In this document: piece after piece, positions 42,589 through 51,451 of the stretch | Position numbering within the stretch: the stretch's first letter is position 1 | How the letters are laid out: each line of letters starts with the position of its first letter | Source of the DNA: Haloprofundus halophilus | Lineage (GTDB): Archaea; Halobacteriota; Halobacteria; Halobacteriales; Haloferacaceae | DNA length: 64,000 bases | Assembly (NCBI RefSeq): GCF_003439925.1 | Contig: NZ_QQRR01000001.1 | Coordinates: 1,240,001 to 1,304,000, forward strand | Direction of reading: 5' to 3' | The notes under the pieces: generated by a model | Told to the model about the DNA's origin: nothing | The model's input: only the letters and a program-made list of their open reading frames with translations | Database searches by the model: none | Position numbers and translations under genes: made by a program

Positions 42589-42690
42589 GCGGACGAATCC
42601 GCGGTCCACATTCGTTTTTCACGTTACGACGCCACGACACCGAGAAGCGACCGTGTCGGCTCTATCCGGGTGCTCGAAAACGGAACTCCG

Positions 42691-43513
42691 TCACCGGTCG
42701 CTCAGCAGGAACCGAAGCGCGTCGGGCAGTCTGTCGGCCCACGCGTCCTCGTGGTGAACCGCCTCGTCGTCGACGACGAAGCGGAGTTCGTCCTCGTCGT
42801 AGCCTTTTCTCGCGCAGCAGTTCGACCATCCGCTCGGCGTCCTCGACGTACTCTCGCGTCCGCTCGGGGTCGTCGGGTCGCTCGTCGCCACCGACGTCGA
42901 AGTACAGTTTCCCCGAAAAGTACGTCCGCGCGTCGACGTAGTCGAATATCTCGCGGTTCCACCAGAACGCGGGGCTCATCACGCCCGCGAAGCCGAACGT
43001 CTGAGCCTGCTCGAAGTAGCCGTAGAGGCTGACGAGGCCGCCGAGCGACGACCCCATCAGACCGGTGGAGTCGCGGTCGGTCCGGGTTCGGAACTCCCGG
43101 TCGATGGCGGGTTTGAGCTCCGAGACGAGAAAGTCGAGATACGCGTCGGCGTCGCCGCCGCCGAATTTCTCGTGTTCGTGCGGCGTGTACTCGTTACGCC
43201 GGTTATCAGTGCCGTGTGGAACCGCGACGACGATGACTTCGATTCCCTCCTCGCTCAGTCGCTGCATCGTCTCGTCGACGCGCCACTCGCCGTCGTTGCT
43301 CGTGCGTTCGTCGAAGAGGTTCTGCCCGTCGTGCATGTAGAGCACGGGGTAGTCGGCGTCGCTCCCGCGGTACGACGGCGGGAGGTAGGCGGAGACGCGC
43401 CGCGCCGGCAGTTTCGGCGAGTCGGGGTCGAGTTCCTCGGAGACGAGCACGTCGCCGACGACGGTGTGGTCGTCGGTCAGGTCGTACGAGTGCCACTCGG
43501 GGTCGGCGTTCAT
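42691..43513 (-). pseudogene. Esterase (enterochelin esterase-like alpha/beta hydrolase), frameshifted near 3' end
   Basis: The frame from ATG 43513 encodes a putative esterase domain: YPVLYMHDGQNLFDE, then nucleophile elbow GLMGSSLGGLVSLYGY and AGVMSPAFWWNREIF. After VELLREK it turns into an arginine-rich shadow ending at 42662. The natural ending (GYDEDELRFVVDDEAVHHEDAWADRLPDALRFLL, which supplies the catalytic His) is in another frame ending at 42691. An extra A in the tttt run at 42805-42808 (+ strand) explains the shift. This could be a sequencing error or a real inactivating mutation. Confidence 0.85.
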
Positions 43514-43640
43514 GCGCGGGGATTCGGCGGAGACTTCCTAACGAGTGTCGATGCGGCGAGAACTGTGAGCGACTCCAATGTGTCGAAACCACCGCCCGAG
43601 GGGTGTGACTCACCCGCACGCGGACCGCTCGGATTCGAAG

Positions 43641-43795
43641 TTCTTAAACGGCGATGACGGGAAGTACGGACAACTCGCTGGACGACGGGCCGCCAGCGGG
43701 CACCCGACCCCGCCGCACGGCGGACGGGACGAAATGTGGCTTCCGGGGCCTCGCGCCTCGAACGGCTGAATCGCAAGCGCCCGTGGTGATACACG
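43641..43795 (+). promoter_or_regulatory. Promoter and long structured leader of rpl15e
   Basis: ttcttaaac at 43641-43649, preceded by ttcgaag, is a strong haloarchaeal BRE/TATA. Predicted transcription start near 43671 leaves a leader of about 125 bases. It contains GC-rich hairpins such as ccgccgcacggcgg (43710-43723) and cgggcc...cccg pairs. No tRNA or known sRNA can be fitted. Confidence 0.5.
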
Positions 43796-44386
43796 ATGGC
43801 AAAAAGCTTCTACTCACACATCCGCGAAGCCTGGCAGACCCCCGGCGACGGCAAACTCGCCGAGCTCCAGTGGCAGCGAAAACAGGAATGGCGTCGACAG
43901 GGCGCTATCGAACGAATCGAGCGACCGACGCGACTCGACAAAGCCCGCGAACTCGGCTACAAGGCCAAGCAGGGTATCGTCGTCGTGCGCGTCTCGGTCC
44001 GCAAGGGTAACGCCCGCAAGCGCCGCCACAAGGCGGGTCGCCGCTCGAAGCGCCAGGGCGTCAACCGCATCGGTCGACGCAAGAGCATCCAGCGCATCGC
44101 CGAGGAGCGCGCCTCCCGGAAGTACGTCAACCTCCGCCTGCTCAACTCCTACTGGGTCGGCGAGGACGGGTCGCAGAAGTGGTTCGAGATGATCCTCGTG
44201 GACCCGAACCACCCCGCGATTCAGAACGACGACGACCTCAACTGGATCTGCTCGGACAAGCACAAAGGCCGCGCCTTCCGCGGCCTCTCCAACGAGGGCA
44301 AGAAGAACCGCGGCCTCAACAACCGCGGCAAAGGTACCGAGCACAACCGTCCCAGCGTCACCAGCGGCAAGAGCCGCGGCAAGTAA
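43796..44386 (+). CDS. rpl15e: 50S ribosomal protein L15e
   Basis: 196 residues, basic for a haloarchaeal protein. MAKSFYSHIREAWQTPGDGKLAELQWQRKQEWRRQ opens the conserved N-terminus, followed by ARELGYKAKQGIVVVRVSVRKG, RKRRHKAGRRSKRQG and LRLLNSYWVGEDGSQKWFE. The C-terminal GLNNRGKGTEHNRPS block is also family-typical. It is a large-subunit protein specific to archaea and eukaryotes. Confidence 0.96.
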   Translation: MAKSFYSHIREAWQTPGDGKLAELQWQRKQEWRRQGAIERIERPTRLDKARELGYKAKQGIVVVRVSVRKGNARKRRHKAGRRSKRQGVNRIGRRKSIQRIAEERASRKYVNLRLLNSYWVGEDGSQKWFEMILVDPNHPAIQNDDDLNWICSDKHKGRAFRGLSNEGKKNRGLNNRGKGTEHNRPSVTSGKSRGK

Positions 44387-44508
44387 CGCTCGCCCGCTCT
44401 CCGCCGGACGCGCAACCTCTCGATTCTCCCGTTTATCGCCGGTCGGAGCGACCGCTCTCGGGCCGTCGGCCCGCGAAGCGTCGACGCTCGGCGAAAAAGA
44501 GATGCCGG

Positions 44509-44988
44509 TTACTCGACCGTGTCGACCGTCTCGGCGGGTTCGGCCGCGTCGCCGGTTCGCGTCTCCTCCGTCGGGTCGGCGAGCGTCGACGCCGACGGGT
44601 GGGCCCGCTTTCCGCTCCCGAGAATCGCTAGCGCCGCGCCGAGCAGCGCCGCGTTCTTCAGGAACGCGTTTCGTTCGTTCGTGCGGTCGTCGTCTTCCAT
44701 GTTCCAGAAGTCGTGGATCGTCGGCGTGACGCCCGCGAGGAACGCGGCGACACCGGCCGCCGCCAGACGGGGGAACTTCCACAGTGCGATGCCGACGCCG
44801 CCGGCGACCAGTGCGCCGCTCGACGCCGGGACCAAAATATTCGCGTTCGGCACTTCTTTGGCCTCGGCGTAGGCGATGCGTCCGCTCATCTCCTGGAGGT
44901 TCTTCACGCCCATGTACGCCAGCAAGCCGCCGAACAGCGTCCGACCGAGGGCGAACACCAGTCGCCCGACCGCGCTACCGACGCTCAT
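44509..44988 (-). CDS. DoxX family membrane protein (paralogue 1)
   Basis: 159 residues with four hydrophobic helices. Shares with the protein at 46039-46497 the pattern G-R-x-L-F-G...ANN/KNLQ, VPNA...VP..SG..V.GG.GIALW and AAFLAGVTPTIHDFW...FLKNAALLGAA. The N-terminus lacks the acidic extension of the paralogue, but a 35-residue Thr/Glu-rich tail follows the last helix. DoxX-like proteins have been tied to thiosulfate:quinone oxidoreductase and redox stress; the role here is unknown. Confidence 0.85.
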   Translation of the reverse strand: MSVGSAVGRLVFALGRTLFGGLLAYMGVKNLQEMSGRIAYAEAKEVPNANILVPASSGALVAGGVGIALWKFPRLAAAGVAAFLAGVTPTIHDFWNMEDDDRTNERNAFLKNAALLGAALAILGSGKRAHPSASTLADPTEETRTGDAAEPAETVDTVE

Positions 44989-45019
44989 TCGTCGCCGCTC
45001 CTGTCGGAACCGATATCAC

Positions 45020-45046
45020 TTTCGTTAGTAATGTACATTTCGTTCA
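45020..45046. promoter_or_regulatory. Palindrome in the DoxX promoter region
   Basis: aatgtacatt (45030-45039) is a perfect 10-base palindrome flanked on both sides by tttcgtt. It lies 42-51 bases upstream of the DoxX ATG at 44988. It could be a repressor site overlapping the promoter. Confidence 0.35.
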
Positions 45047-45115
45047 TACATACGGGCCGCGGATGAATAACCGTTGCTTCGTCGGAAGGAAAGTCGGGTA
45101 CCGAAGGCGGTTCGT

Positions 45116-45976
45116 TCAGAGCAGAATCACCAGCAGCGACGACCCGACGAGGGCGACGTGCGAGGCGGCGTGACCGACCATCGCGGCTTCGAGGCTCTTT
45201 CGCCAGAACAGCCACCCGAACGCGACGCCGCCGACGGCGTTGAGCAGTACCGTTCGCGCGACGAGTCCGGCGCTCACCGGGATGCCGAGCGAATCGGCGG
45301 TTCCGAGAAGCGCCGGCAGGTGCCCGAGGCCGAAGGCGACGGCGGCGACGAGGATACCGGTCCAGACGACCCGCTCGGAGGGCCCGACACCGGTTCCGAG
45401 CACTCGCCACGCGAGGTAGACGAGAAGCGAGACGAACCCCCAGCGCAGCAGTAACTCCTCGACGATGCCGCCGTAGAGAAACCGGAGCGGCACCGTCGCC
45501 AGCAGCGCCCCGACGGAGGGCGTGCCGCCACCTCTCTGAAGTTGTGCGACTTCCGGGACGAACAGCGCAGCGACCGCGTCCAACCCGACGATACCGATTC
45601 CGACAGCGAGACCGACGACGACGGCAGTCGGTAGTTCGGGGCGGAGATTCGAGCGCACCGGCGTCCCGCGCGCGACGCGCTCGTCGACGTGCGAGCGAAA
45701 CCCGGCGCGAGGCGCGCAGTACGTCCCGACGACGACGGCCACGAGCAGCAACAGCGTGTTCGGAATCAGCGAAGCGACGACCAGAAGCGGAAGCGGCAGG
45801 TCGACACCGGGCGGCGACGGCGTCGTGCCCAACTGGGTCGCGACAGTCACCCCGAGCGCTGCGATACCGAGGAGACCGAGCGCGAACAGTGCGAGAGCGC
45901 GGCGGAGAAACGAACCGCGGCCGGAGTCGACGGGCGACGTGTCGTCGGCCGGCGCCGAGTCCGGTGGCGAGGACAT
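45116..45976 (-). CDS. CPBP (CAAX/Abi) family intramembrane metalloprotease-like protein
   Basis: 286 residues with about eight hydrophobic helices. The CPBP motifs are intact: GGIVEELLLRWGF (EExxxR), FGLGHLPALL (first His) and AMVGHAASH (second metal His). The N-terminus is Ser/Pro/Asp-rich. The family includes Rce1-type proteases and bacteriocin-immunity proteins. In haloarchaea no substrate is established. It sits between two DoxX paralogues on the same strand. Confidence 0.87.
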   Translation of the reverse strand: MSSPPDSAPADDTSPVDSGRGSFLRRALALFALGLLGIAALGVTVATQLGTTPSPPGVDLPLPLLVVASLIPNTLLLLVAVVVGTYCAPRAGFRSHVDERVARGTPVRSNLRPELPTAVVVGLAVGIGIVGLDAVAALFVPEVAQLQRGGGTPSVGALLATVPLRFLYGGIVEELLLRWGFVSLLVYLAWRVLGTGVGPSERVVWTGILVAAVAFGLGHLPALLGTADSLGIPVSAGLVARTVLLNAVGGVAFGWLFWRKSLEAAMVGHAASHVALVGSSLLVILL

Positions 45977-46038
45977 GCGCGACTGTGGTTCACCGTCGGT
46001 GATAAATGGGGAGGGACGGAGCGTCGACGGGAGGCGCG

Positions 46039-46497
46039 TTAGCCCCGAAGCGCGCGGACGAGGTAGCCGATAGCCGCGCCGAACAGCGCGAGGTTCTTCA
46101 TGAACTGGATCTGCTGGTCCTGTCTCCCCTCGTCTTCGTCGAGGGTCCAGAAGTCGTGCATCGTCGGCGTGACGCCCGCGAGGAACGCCGCCGCCGCGCC
46201 CGCGGCGAGCGCCGGCAGCCGCCAGAGCGCGATTCCAATCCCGCCGAAGACGGCCATCCCGCTGGCGAACGGCACCAGTTTCTCTGCGTTCGGCACGCCC
46301 TTCGACTCGGCGTACTGCACCGTCTCGTCGAGGCTCTGGAAGTTCGTCGCCGCCATGAAGCCGAGCGTGGCGCCGAACAGCAGACGGCCGAGCAGAAACG
46401 GCTTCTCGGTCGCCGTCGCCGACGACGCCCTCTCCGGTCGTTCGTCCCCCGACTCCGTCGTCGCCTCGTCGTGCGAGTGCAGTTCGAGCAGACTCAT
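46039..46497 (-). CDS. DoxX family membrane protein (paralogue 2)
   Basis: 152 residues with an acidic 30-residue N-terminal extension (LHSHDEATTESGDERPE), then helices FLLGRLLFGATLGFMAA, VPFASGMAVFGGIGIALW, LAAGAAAAFLAGVTPTMHDFW and FMKNLALFGAAIGYL. It is similar to the protein at 44509-44988 throughout the helices. The loop TMHDFWTLDEDEGRQDQQ carries the conserved His-Asp. The gene reads toward the CPBP protease with a 62-base gap. Confidence 0.85.
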   Translation of the reverse strand: MSLLELHSHDEATTESGDERPERASSATATEKPFLLGRLLFGATLGFMAATNFQSLDETVQYAESKGVPNAEKLVPFASGMAVFGGIGIALWRLPALAAGAAAAFLAGVTPTMHDFWTLDEDEGRQDQQIQFMKNLALFGAAIGYLVRALRG

Positions 46498-46632
46498 ACG
46501 GACGGTACCGCGTGCGTAGTGTTACCTACTGTCCGGTTGTGTGAGTTGCGCGTCAAACCGCCGGCGTCGAACGCCGAATCGCGTGCGACGGGCTCCCGCA
46601 CCCTTATGTCCGCCAACCGCAAATGCCCAGCT

Positions 46633-47448
46633 ATGAGCGACCTCTCTCTGGACGCGACGCAGTTGGACCGCTACTCGCGGCACATCATCATGGACGAGGT
46701 GGGTCCCGAGGGGCAGAAGAAACTGCTCGACGGGCGCGCGCTCGTCGTCGGCGCGGGCGGCCTCGGCGCGCCGGTCATCCAGTATCTCGCCGCCGCGGGC
46801 GTCGGCCACCTCGGCGTCGCCGACGACGACGTGGTCGAGCGGTCGAACCTCCAGCGGCAGGTCATCCACGCCGACGCCGACGTGGGCGTGCCGAAAGTCG
46901 AGAGCGCCGCGAACTTCGTCGAGCGCCTCAACCCCGATGTGACCGTCGAACGGCACCACCTGCGCGTCGGCCCCGACAACGTCGAGGGGCTCGTCGCCGA
47001 CTACGACGTGGTGGTCGACGCCTCCGACAACTTCCGGACGCGGTATCTCGTCAACGACGCCTGCCGCCTCGCCGGGATTCCGGTCGCCCACGGCGCCATC
47101 TACAAGTTCGAGGGACAGGCGACGACGCTCGTCCCCGGCGGCCCCTGCTACCGCTGTCTGTTCCCCGAAGCGCCCGAACCCGGCACCGTCCCCGACTGCG
47201 CGACGACGGGCGTCCTCGGCGTGCTCCCTGGAACGCTCGGCTGCATCCAGGCGACCGAGGCCGTCAAACTCCTCATCGACGCGGGCGAACCGCTCGCGGG
47301 GAGACTGCTGTTCTACGACGCGATGGAGATGAGCTTCGAGACGGTTCCCTACCGTCAGAACCCCGACTGTCCGGTCTGCGGCGACGACCCCATCGCCTCC
47401 GTCGACGAGGTGGAGTACACCGGCGGCTGTGCGGTGCAGGCGGACTGA
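46633..47448 (+). CDS. ubaA: SAMP-activating E1-like enzyme UbaA (ThiF/MoeB family)
   Basis: 271 residues from ATG 46633 (MSDLSLDATQLDRYSRHIIM); ATG 46606 is an alternative nine codons upstream. ATP-binding VVGAGGLGAPVIQYL, adenylation arginine in ERSNLQRQV, ASDNFRTRYLVND, and the thioester-forming Cys in VPDCATTGVLG are present. Zinc cysteines are CYRC and CPVC. UbaA activates the small archaeal ubiquitin-like modifiers for protein sampylation and for sulfur transfer to tRNA (with NcsA) and molybdopterin. Confidence 0.93.
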   Translation: MSDLSLDATQLDRYSRHIIMDEVGPEGQKKLLDGRALVVGAGGLGAPVIQYLAAAGVGHLGVADDDVVERSNLQRQVIHADADVGVPKVESAANFVERLNPDVTVERHHLRVGPDNVEGLVADYDVVVDASDNFRTRYLVNDACRLAGIPVAHGAIYKFEGQATTLVPGGPCYRCLFPEAPEPGTVPDCATTGVLGVLPGTLGCIQATEAVKLLIDAGEPLAGRLLFYDAMEMSFETVPYRQNPDCPVCGDDPIASVDEVEYTGGCAVQAD

Positions 47449-47467
47449 GCGCTCTGTTTCCCTCGCG

Positions 47468-48397
47468 TCACCCGAACCCGAGCAGCCAGCGGACCGCCTC
47501 CGACCCAACGAGCAAGCCGCCTTCCGGACGAGTGAGTCGTCGTCCCGTCCAGAGCGCAATCGCCAACAGCGCCGTCAGCCCCGCGAGCCACAGCGCCCCG
47601 TCGAACGCGGCGGCGCTGGACGCGAGCGGTTGAATCGTCGCCGCGAGACCGAGGACGACGAGGACGTTCAGGAGGTTGCTCCCGAGGACGTTGCCGACGG
47701 AGACGCCGCTTCGACCGCGGGTGAGCGCGACGACCGAGACGGCGAGTTCCGGCGTCGACGTACCGACGGCGACCACCGTCGCGCCGATGACGTAGTCGGA
47801 GACGCCCGCGAACTGCGCGAGCGTGACCGCCGCGTCGACGAGCACCTGTCCGGCGACGACGACGAGGACGAGACCCCCGACGAGACGGAGCGCGTCGAAG
47901 CGTTTCGGCGGGTCCGCGTCGAGGCGTTCGGACCCCGTGCTGTCGGCGTAGCGCACCAGTATCACGACGTAGGCGACGTACGCCGCGAGCAGGCCCAGAC
48001 CCTCGAGGCGGGAGACGGCACCGTCGAGGAGAACGAGCAGCAGCAGGGCGGTCGCACCCGAGACCGCCAGCACGTCGCGGTGGAGCACCCGCTGCGAGAC
48101 GCGAATCAGCCGGACCAGCGAGACGAGACCGAGCACGACGGCGATGTTGTAGATGTTGCTGCCGACGACGTTGCCGACGGCGAGCACCGACCGCCCGGCG
48201 AGCGACGCCTCGACGGTGACGGCGATCTCGGGCAGCGAGGTGCCGACGGCGACGACGGTCAGACCGACGACGGTCGCAGAGACGCCGAAGCGGCGCGCGA
48301 GTCGGATGGCCGCCTCGACGAACTGCTCGGCACCGACCCAGAGCACGGCGACGGCGACGACGAACAGGACGAGCGACGTGAGGACAGTCGCGTTCAC
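47468..48397 (-). CDS. Ca2+/cation antiporter (CaCA family), copy 1
   Basis: 309 residues, about ten helices. The two inverted alpha repeats are clear: VGLTVVAVGTSLPEIAVTVEA...GNVVGSNIYN and IGATVVAVGTSTPELAVSVVALTRG...GNVLGSNLLN, each with the GTS-x-PE cation-binding motif and GSN. Typical of prokaryotic YrbG-like sodium/calcium exchangers. Arranged in tandem with a second copy 34 bases upstream on the same strand. Confidence 0.92.
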   Translation of the reverse strand: MNATVLTSLVLFVVAVAVLWVGAEQFVEAAIRLARRFGVSATVVGLTVVAVGTSLPEIAVTVEASLAGRSVLAVGNVVGSNIYNIAVVLGLVSLVRLIRVSQRVLHRDVLAVSGATALLLLVLLDGAVSRLEGLGLLAAYVAYVVILVRYADSTGSERLDADPPKRFDALRLVGGLVLVVVAGQVLVDAAVTLAQFAGVSDYVIGATVVAVGTSTPELAVSVVALTRGRSGVSVGNVLGSNLLNVLVVLGLAATIQPLASSAAAFDGALWLAGLTALLAIALWTGRRLTRPEGGLLVGSEAVRWLLGFG

Positions 48398-48431
48398 GTC
48401 GGAGAGATGTGTCGACGACGGTATAAGCCTG

Positions 48432-49379
48432 TCACAGAATCGAACGCAGCCAGCGTACGACCTCCGACCCGACGAACAGCCCGCCCTCCAGCCGGGAGAG
48501 GCGGTGACCGCTCCACAGCGCCGCGACGAGCAGCGTCGACAGGCCGAACGACCACAGCGCGCCGTCGAACGCGGCTGGCCCGACCGACAGCGGCGCGACT
48601 GTCGCCGCGAGACCGAGCACGAAGAGGACGTTGAAGATGTTGCTCCCGAGGACGTTGCCGACGGAGACGCCGCTGCTCCCGCGCGTCAGCGCGACGACCG
48701 AGACGGCGAACTCCGGCGTCGACGTGCCGGCGGCGACGACGGTCGCGCCGATGACCCACTCGGAGACGCCGACGACGCGGGCGAGCGCCGTCGCCGAATC
48801 GATGAGAAACTGCCCGGCGACGACGACGAGGGCGAGACCGCCGACGAGTTCGAGCGCCTCGCGCGCACCGAAGTCGCTGCCGGCCGTGGCCCCCGCGGCC
48901 TCGCTGCCGTCGACCCCGGGCCCGTCGGGAGTAAGGCGGAACAGCGCGAAGAGGTACCCGCCGAACAGCGCGAGCAGGACGAGACCTTCGAGTCGGGTGA
49001 CGATGCCGTCGAAGAGCACGGCGAGGGCGAGGGCCGCCGAGGCCAGCACCGCGAGGCCGTCGCGGCGAACCAGTCCGCGCGAGACGGGGACCCAGCGGAC
49101 CAACGCGACGATACCGAGGATGACGGCGACGTTGAAGATGTTGCTGCCGATGACGTTGCCGACGGCGATGTCGGGACTCGACTCGAGCGCGGCCTCCAAC
49201 GAGACGGCGATTTCGGGCGAGGACGTCCCGACGGCGACGACGGTGAGGCCGATGGTGAGTTCCGACAGGCCGAACCGCCGGGCCGCGTGGACGGCCGAAT
49301 CGACGAACATGCGTGCTCCTATCCAGAGGACGGCGATACTGACGGCGATGACGGCGACGTCGACGGCGATACTCGTCAC
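48432..49379 (-). CDS. Ca2+/cation antiporter (CaCA family), copy 2
   Basis: 315 residues from a GTG at 49379 (VTSIAVDVAVIAVSIAVLWIG); the longer open frame upstream is composition. Alpha repeats GTSSPEIAVSLEA...GNVIGSNIFN and GTSTPEFAVSVVALTRG...GNVLGSNIFN. The cytoplasmic loop between repeats (about residues 150-180) is Gly/Ala/Asp-rich and longer than in copy 1. The second half is more alike between the two copies than the first. Confidence 0.92.
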   Translation of the reverse strand: MTSIAVDVAVIAVSIAVLWIGARMFVDSAVHAARRFGLSELTIGLTVVAVGTSSPEIAVSLEAALESSPDIAVGNVIGSNIFNVAVILGIVALVRWVPVSRGLVRRDGLAVLASAALALAVLFDGIVTRLEGLVLLALFGGYLFALFRLTPDGPGVDGSEAAGATAGSDFGAREALELVGGLALVVVAGQFLIDSATALARVVGVSEWVIGATVVAAGTSTPEFAVSVVALTRGSSGVSVGNVLGSNIFNVLFVLGLAATVAPLSVGPAAFDGALWSFGLSTLLVAALWSGHRLSRLEGGLFVGSEVVRWLRSIL

Positions 49380-49481
49380 ACGCTGACTACGGAGGCCCTC
49401 GGAATAAATCACGGTCCGGACACCGCCGACCTCCCGTCGGGTCGCCGCACGAACTATCACCCTCGCGGCCGACCGTCGAGT

Positions 49482-50123
49482 ATGCCGACCGAACCGCTCT
49501 CGGGCGTGTACGACATCACCGTGATGGAGGGAACCGACCGCCGACTGCGCGCGTATCTCTTCGACGGCGAGACGCCGACGCTCGTCGACACCGGTCTGGA
49601 GGCGACGACCGACCGCCTGTTTTCGGGCCTCGACGACCTCGGCGTCGAACCCGAGCGCGTGGTCGTCACCCACGGCGACGGCGACCACGTCGGCGGCCTC
49701 CCGGCCGTCGTCGACCGGTTCGACCCCGAGGTGTTCGTCCCCGAGCAGACCGACCTCTCGGGAGTCGACGGCGTCGAAGAGAGGAACGTGACCCGTTACG
49801 GCGACCAGGACGAGGTCGGGCCGTTCGAGGCGGTCCACGTGCCGGGTCACGAACCGGACAACCACGCGCTCGTCGACGTCGACCGCGGCGTCGTCGTCGC
49901 CGGCGACGCCGTCTCGGGCGCGGACCAGCGCGGCCTCCCCGAGGGGTACCTGATTCTGCCGCCCGCAGTGTTCTCCGACGACCTCAACGAGGCCGAGGAG
50001 AACCTCGAACGCCTGCTGGCGTTCGAGTTCGACGCCGTGCTCGTCTTCCACGGGTCGTCGGTGCTGGAGGGTGGCAAGGAGAAACTGGACCGGTTCGTGA
50101 ACTTCCCCGGTAAGCCGTCGTAG
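49482..50123 (+). CDS. MBL-fold metallo-hydrolase
   Basis: 213 residues from ATG 49482. The metallo-beta-lactamase motif reads VVTHGDGDHVGGL, in which the usual HxHxDH is HxDxDH; the other ligands are in VPGHEPDN (His), VVAGDAV (Asp) and VFHGSSV (His). RLRAYLFDGETPTLVDTGL opens the fold. Members hydrolyse thioesters such as hydroxyacylglutathione or lactones. The Asp in place of the second His may still bind metal. Divergent from the CaCA genes. Confidence 0.88.
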   Translation: MPTEPLSGVYDITVMEGTDRRLRAYLFDGETPTLVDTGLEATTDRLFSGLDDLGVEPERVVVTHGDGDHVGGLPAVVDRFDPEVFVPEQTDLSGVDGVEERNVTRYGDQDEVGPFEAVHVPGHEPDNHALVDVDRGVVVAGDAVSGADQRGLPEGYLILPPAVFSDDLNEAEENLERLLAFEFDAVLVFHGSSVLEGGKEKLDRFVNFPGKPS

Positions 50124-50229
50124 CGAGTCGCGTCGCCGTTCTCGACGCCGAGCGGGACGCACGCGAAAACCCCGTGACGGTTGTCTCGGGTTCCGACACG
50201 GGTTTACAGCGTCGCCGAGACGCTCGGCC

Positions 50230-50676
50230 ATGAGTCTGGAGTCGCTTCTGAACGGCCTCCCGTTCGTCGAGCATCTCGGCATCGAGATCGAGGCCATAGA
50301 GGAGGGCTACGCCAGGGGTCGCGTCGAACTGACGCCCGAACTCTCGTCGGTCCCGGGTCGGAAAATCGCCCACGGCGGCGTCGCGTACTCGTTGGCCGAC
50401 ACCGTCGGCGGTGCGTCCGTGATGTCGCTGCACTACGCGCCGACGCCGACCATCGACATGCGAATCGACTATCTCGCACCCGGACAGAACGACCTCGTCG
50501 CCGAGGCCGAGGTCGTGAGAGACGGCAACAGCGTCGCCGTCGCCGAAATCGAGATACGCGACGTGGAGGGTACCCACGTCGCGGACGCGCGCGGGGTGTT
50601 CAAAACCGGCGGCGGCGAGGGTGAGACGGCGTGGGGGCCGGGGTCGCCGGAGTCGACGAACGGAGGAACCGAGTGA
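50230..50676 (+). CDS. PaaI-type hotdog thioesterase
   Basis: 148 residues. FVEHLGIEIEAIEEGYARGRVEL, then the central helix KIAHGGVAYSLADTVGGASV and MRIDYLAPGQNDLVAEAEVV define the PaaI-type hotdog fold with catalytic Asp in the helix (LADTVGG). The family hydrolyses aromatic or short acyl-CoA esters. The last 25 residues are a disordered Gly/Glu-rich tail. It is convergent with the DsbA-family gene. Confidence 0.88.
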   Translation: MSLESLLNGLPFVEHLGIEIEAIEEGYARGRVELTPELSSVPGRKIAHGGVAYSLADTVGGASVMSLHYAPTPTIDMRIDYLAPGQNDLVAEAEVVRDGNSVAVAEIEIRDVEGTHVADARGVFKTGGGEGETAWGPGSPESTNGGTE

Positions 50677-50685
50677 GAGGGTCGG

Positions 50686-51324
50686 TCAGGCGCCTTCGAC
50701 GAGTCGCTTCAGTTGTTCGGGTGGCACCGCGCCGCGGGCACCGTAGCCGTCGTAGGCGAACGTCGGCACGCCGGTGACGCCCTGCTGCCGGGCTTCGGTG
50801 AACTTTCCGCGGAGTTCCTCGCGGAGCGCGTCGTCGTCGAGCGCCGACCGAATCTCGTCGGGGGCGATTCCGACGTTTTCGGCGAGGTCGGTGAGTACGT
50901 CCGGGTCGCCGATGTCGCGCGTGTCGTGCCACAGCGCCGCGAAGATGGCCTCGTCGAACTCGAGCCACGTCCCGTGGTCGTAGTGCTGCTCGACGTAGTA
51001 AGAGGCGACTTGCGCGGGTAACGAGTCGACCTCCCGAGCGATGTCGAGCGACATCTCGTCGGCGTCGTATCGCTCCTTGAGTCGCCGGACGTTCTGTTTT
51101 GCCTGTTCGAAGTACTCGTCGTCCTTCCCGTCGTCGACGCCGTGGTCTATCTCGCCGTCGGGACCGCGTTTCTGACTGCGGAGGTCGAACGGGTGCCAGT
51201 CGATTTCCAGCTCCTCCGCCCTGCTCTCCTGGTATCGGTCGAAGGAGCGTCGGCCCAGGTAGCAGAACGGGCAGACGTAGTCGGAGTAGATGGTCACCGT
51301 CTCGGCGTCGGCGCTGTCGTTCAT
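50686..51324 (-). CDS. DsbA family oxidoreductase (FrnE-like)
   Basis: 212 residues from ATG 51324. The thioredoxin fold starts VTIYSDYVCPFCYLGRRSFDRY with the CPFC redox pair; the helical insert and the cis-Pro segment GVTGVPTFAYDGYGARG follow. There is no signal peptide, so it is cytoplasmic, like FrnE and 2-hydroxychromene-2-carboxylate isomerase relatives. The partner protein is unknown. Confidence 0.9.
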   Translation of the reverse strand: MNDSADAETVTIYSDYVCPFCYLGRRSFDRYQESRAEELEIDWHPFDLRSQKRGPDGEIDHGVDDGKDDEYFEQAKQNVRRLKERYDADEMSLDIAREVDSLPAQVASYYVEQHYDHGTWLEFDEAIFAALWHDTRDIGDPDVLTDLAENVGIAPDEIRSALDDDALREELRGKFTEARQQGVTGVPTFAYDGYGARGAVPPEQLKRLVEGA

Positions 51325-51451
51325 GGTGTTGCGTGTTCGAGCGGGGGCCAGAAGAAGCCGACTCGGGTGTGAGCGGCCGACGCACCAGCGCCGAAGCCGA
51401 CGGGCGACCGGAGTCGACGAACGGCCGGAGTCGGCGGGCGGTGCGACCGTC

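Noticed and set aside
43641-43795. tRNA or C/D box sRNA upstream of rpl15e
   Set aside because: No T-arm sequence or paired arms fit a tRNA, and the C/D-like elements gatga and ctga are isolated chance matches.
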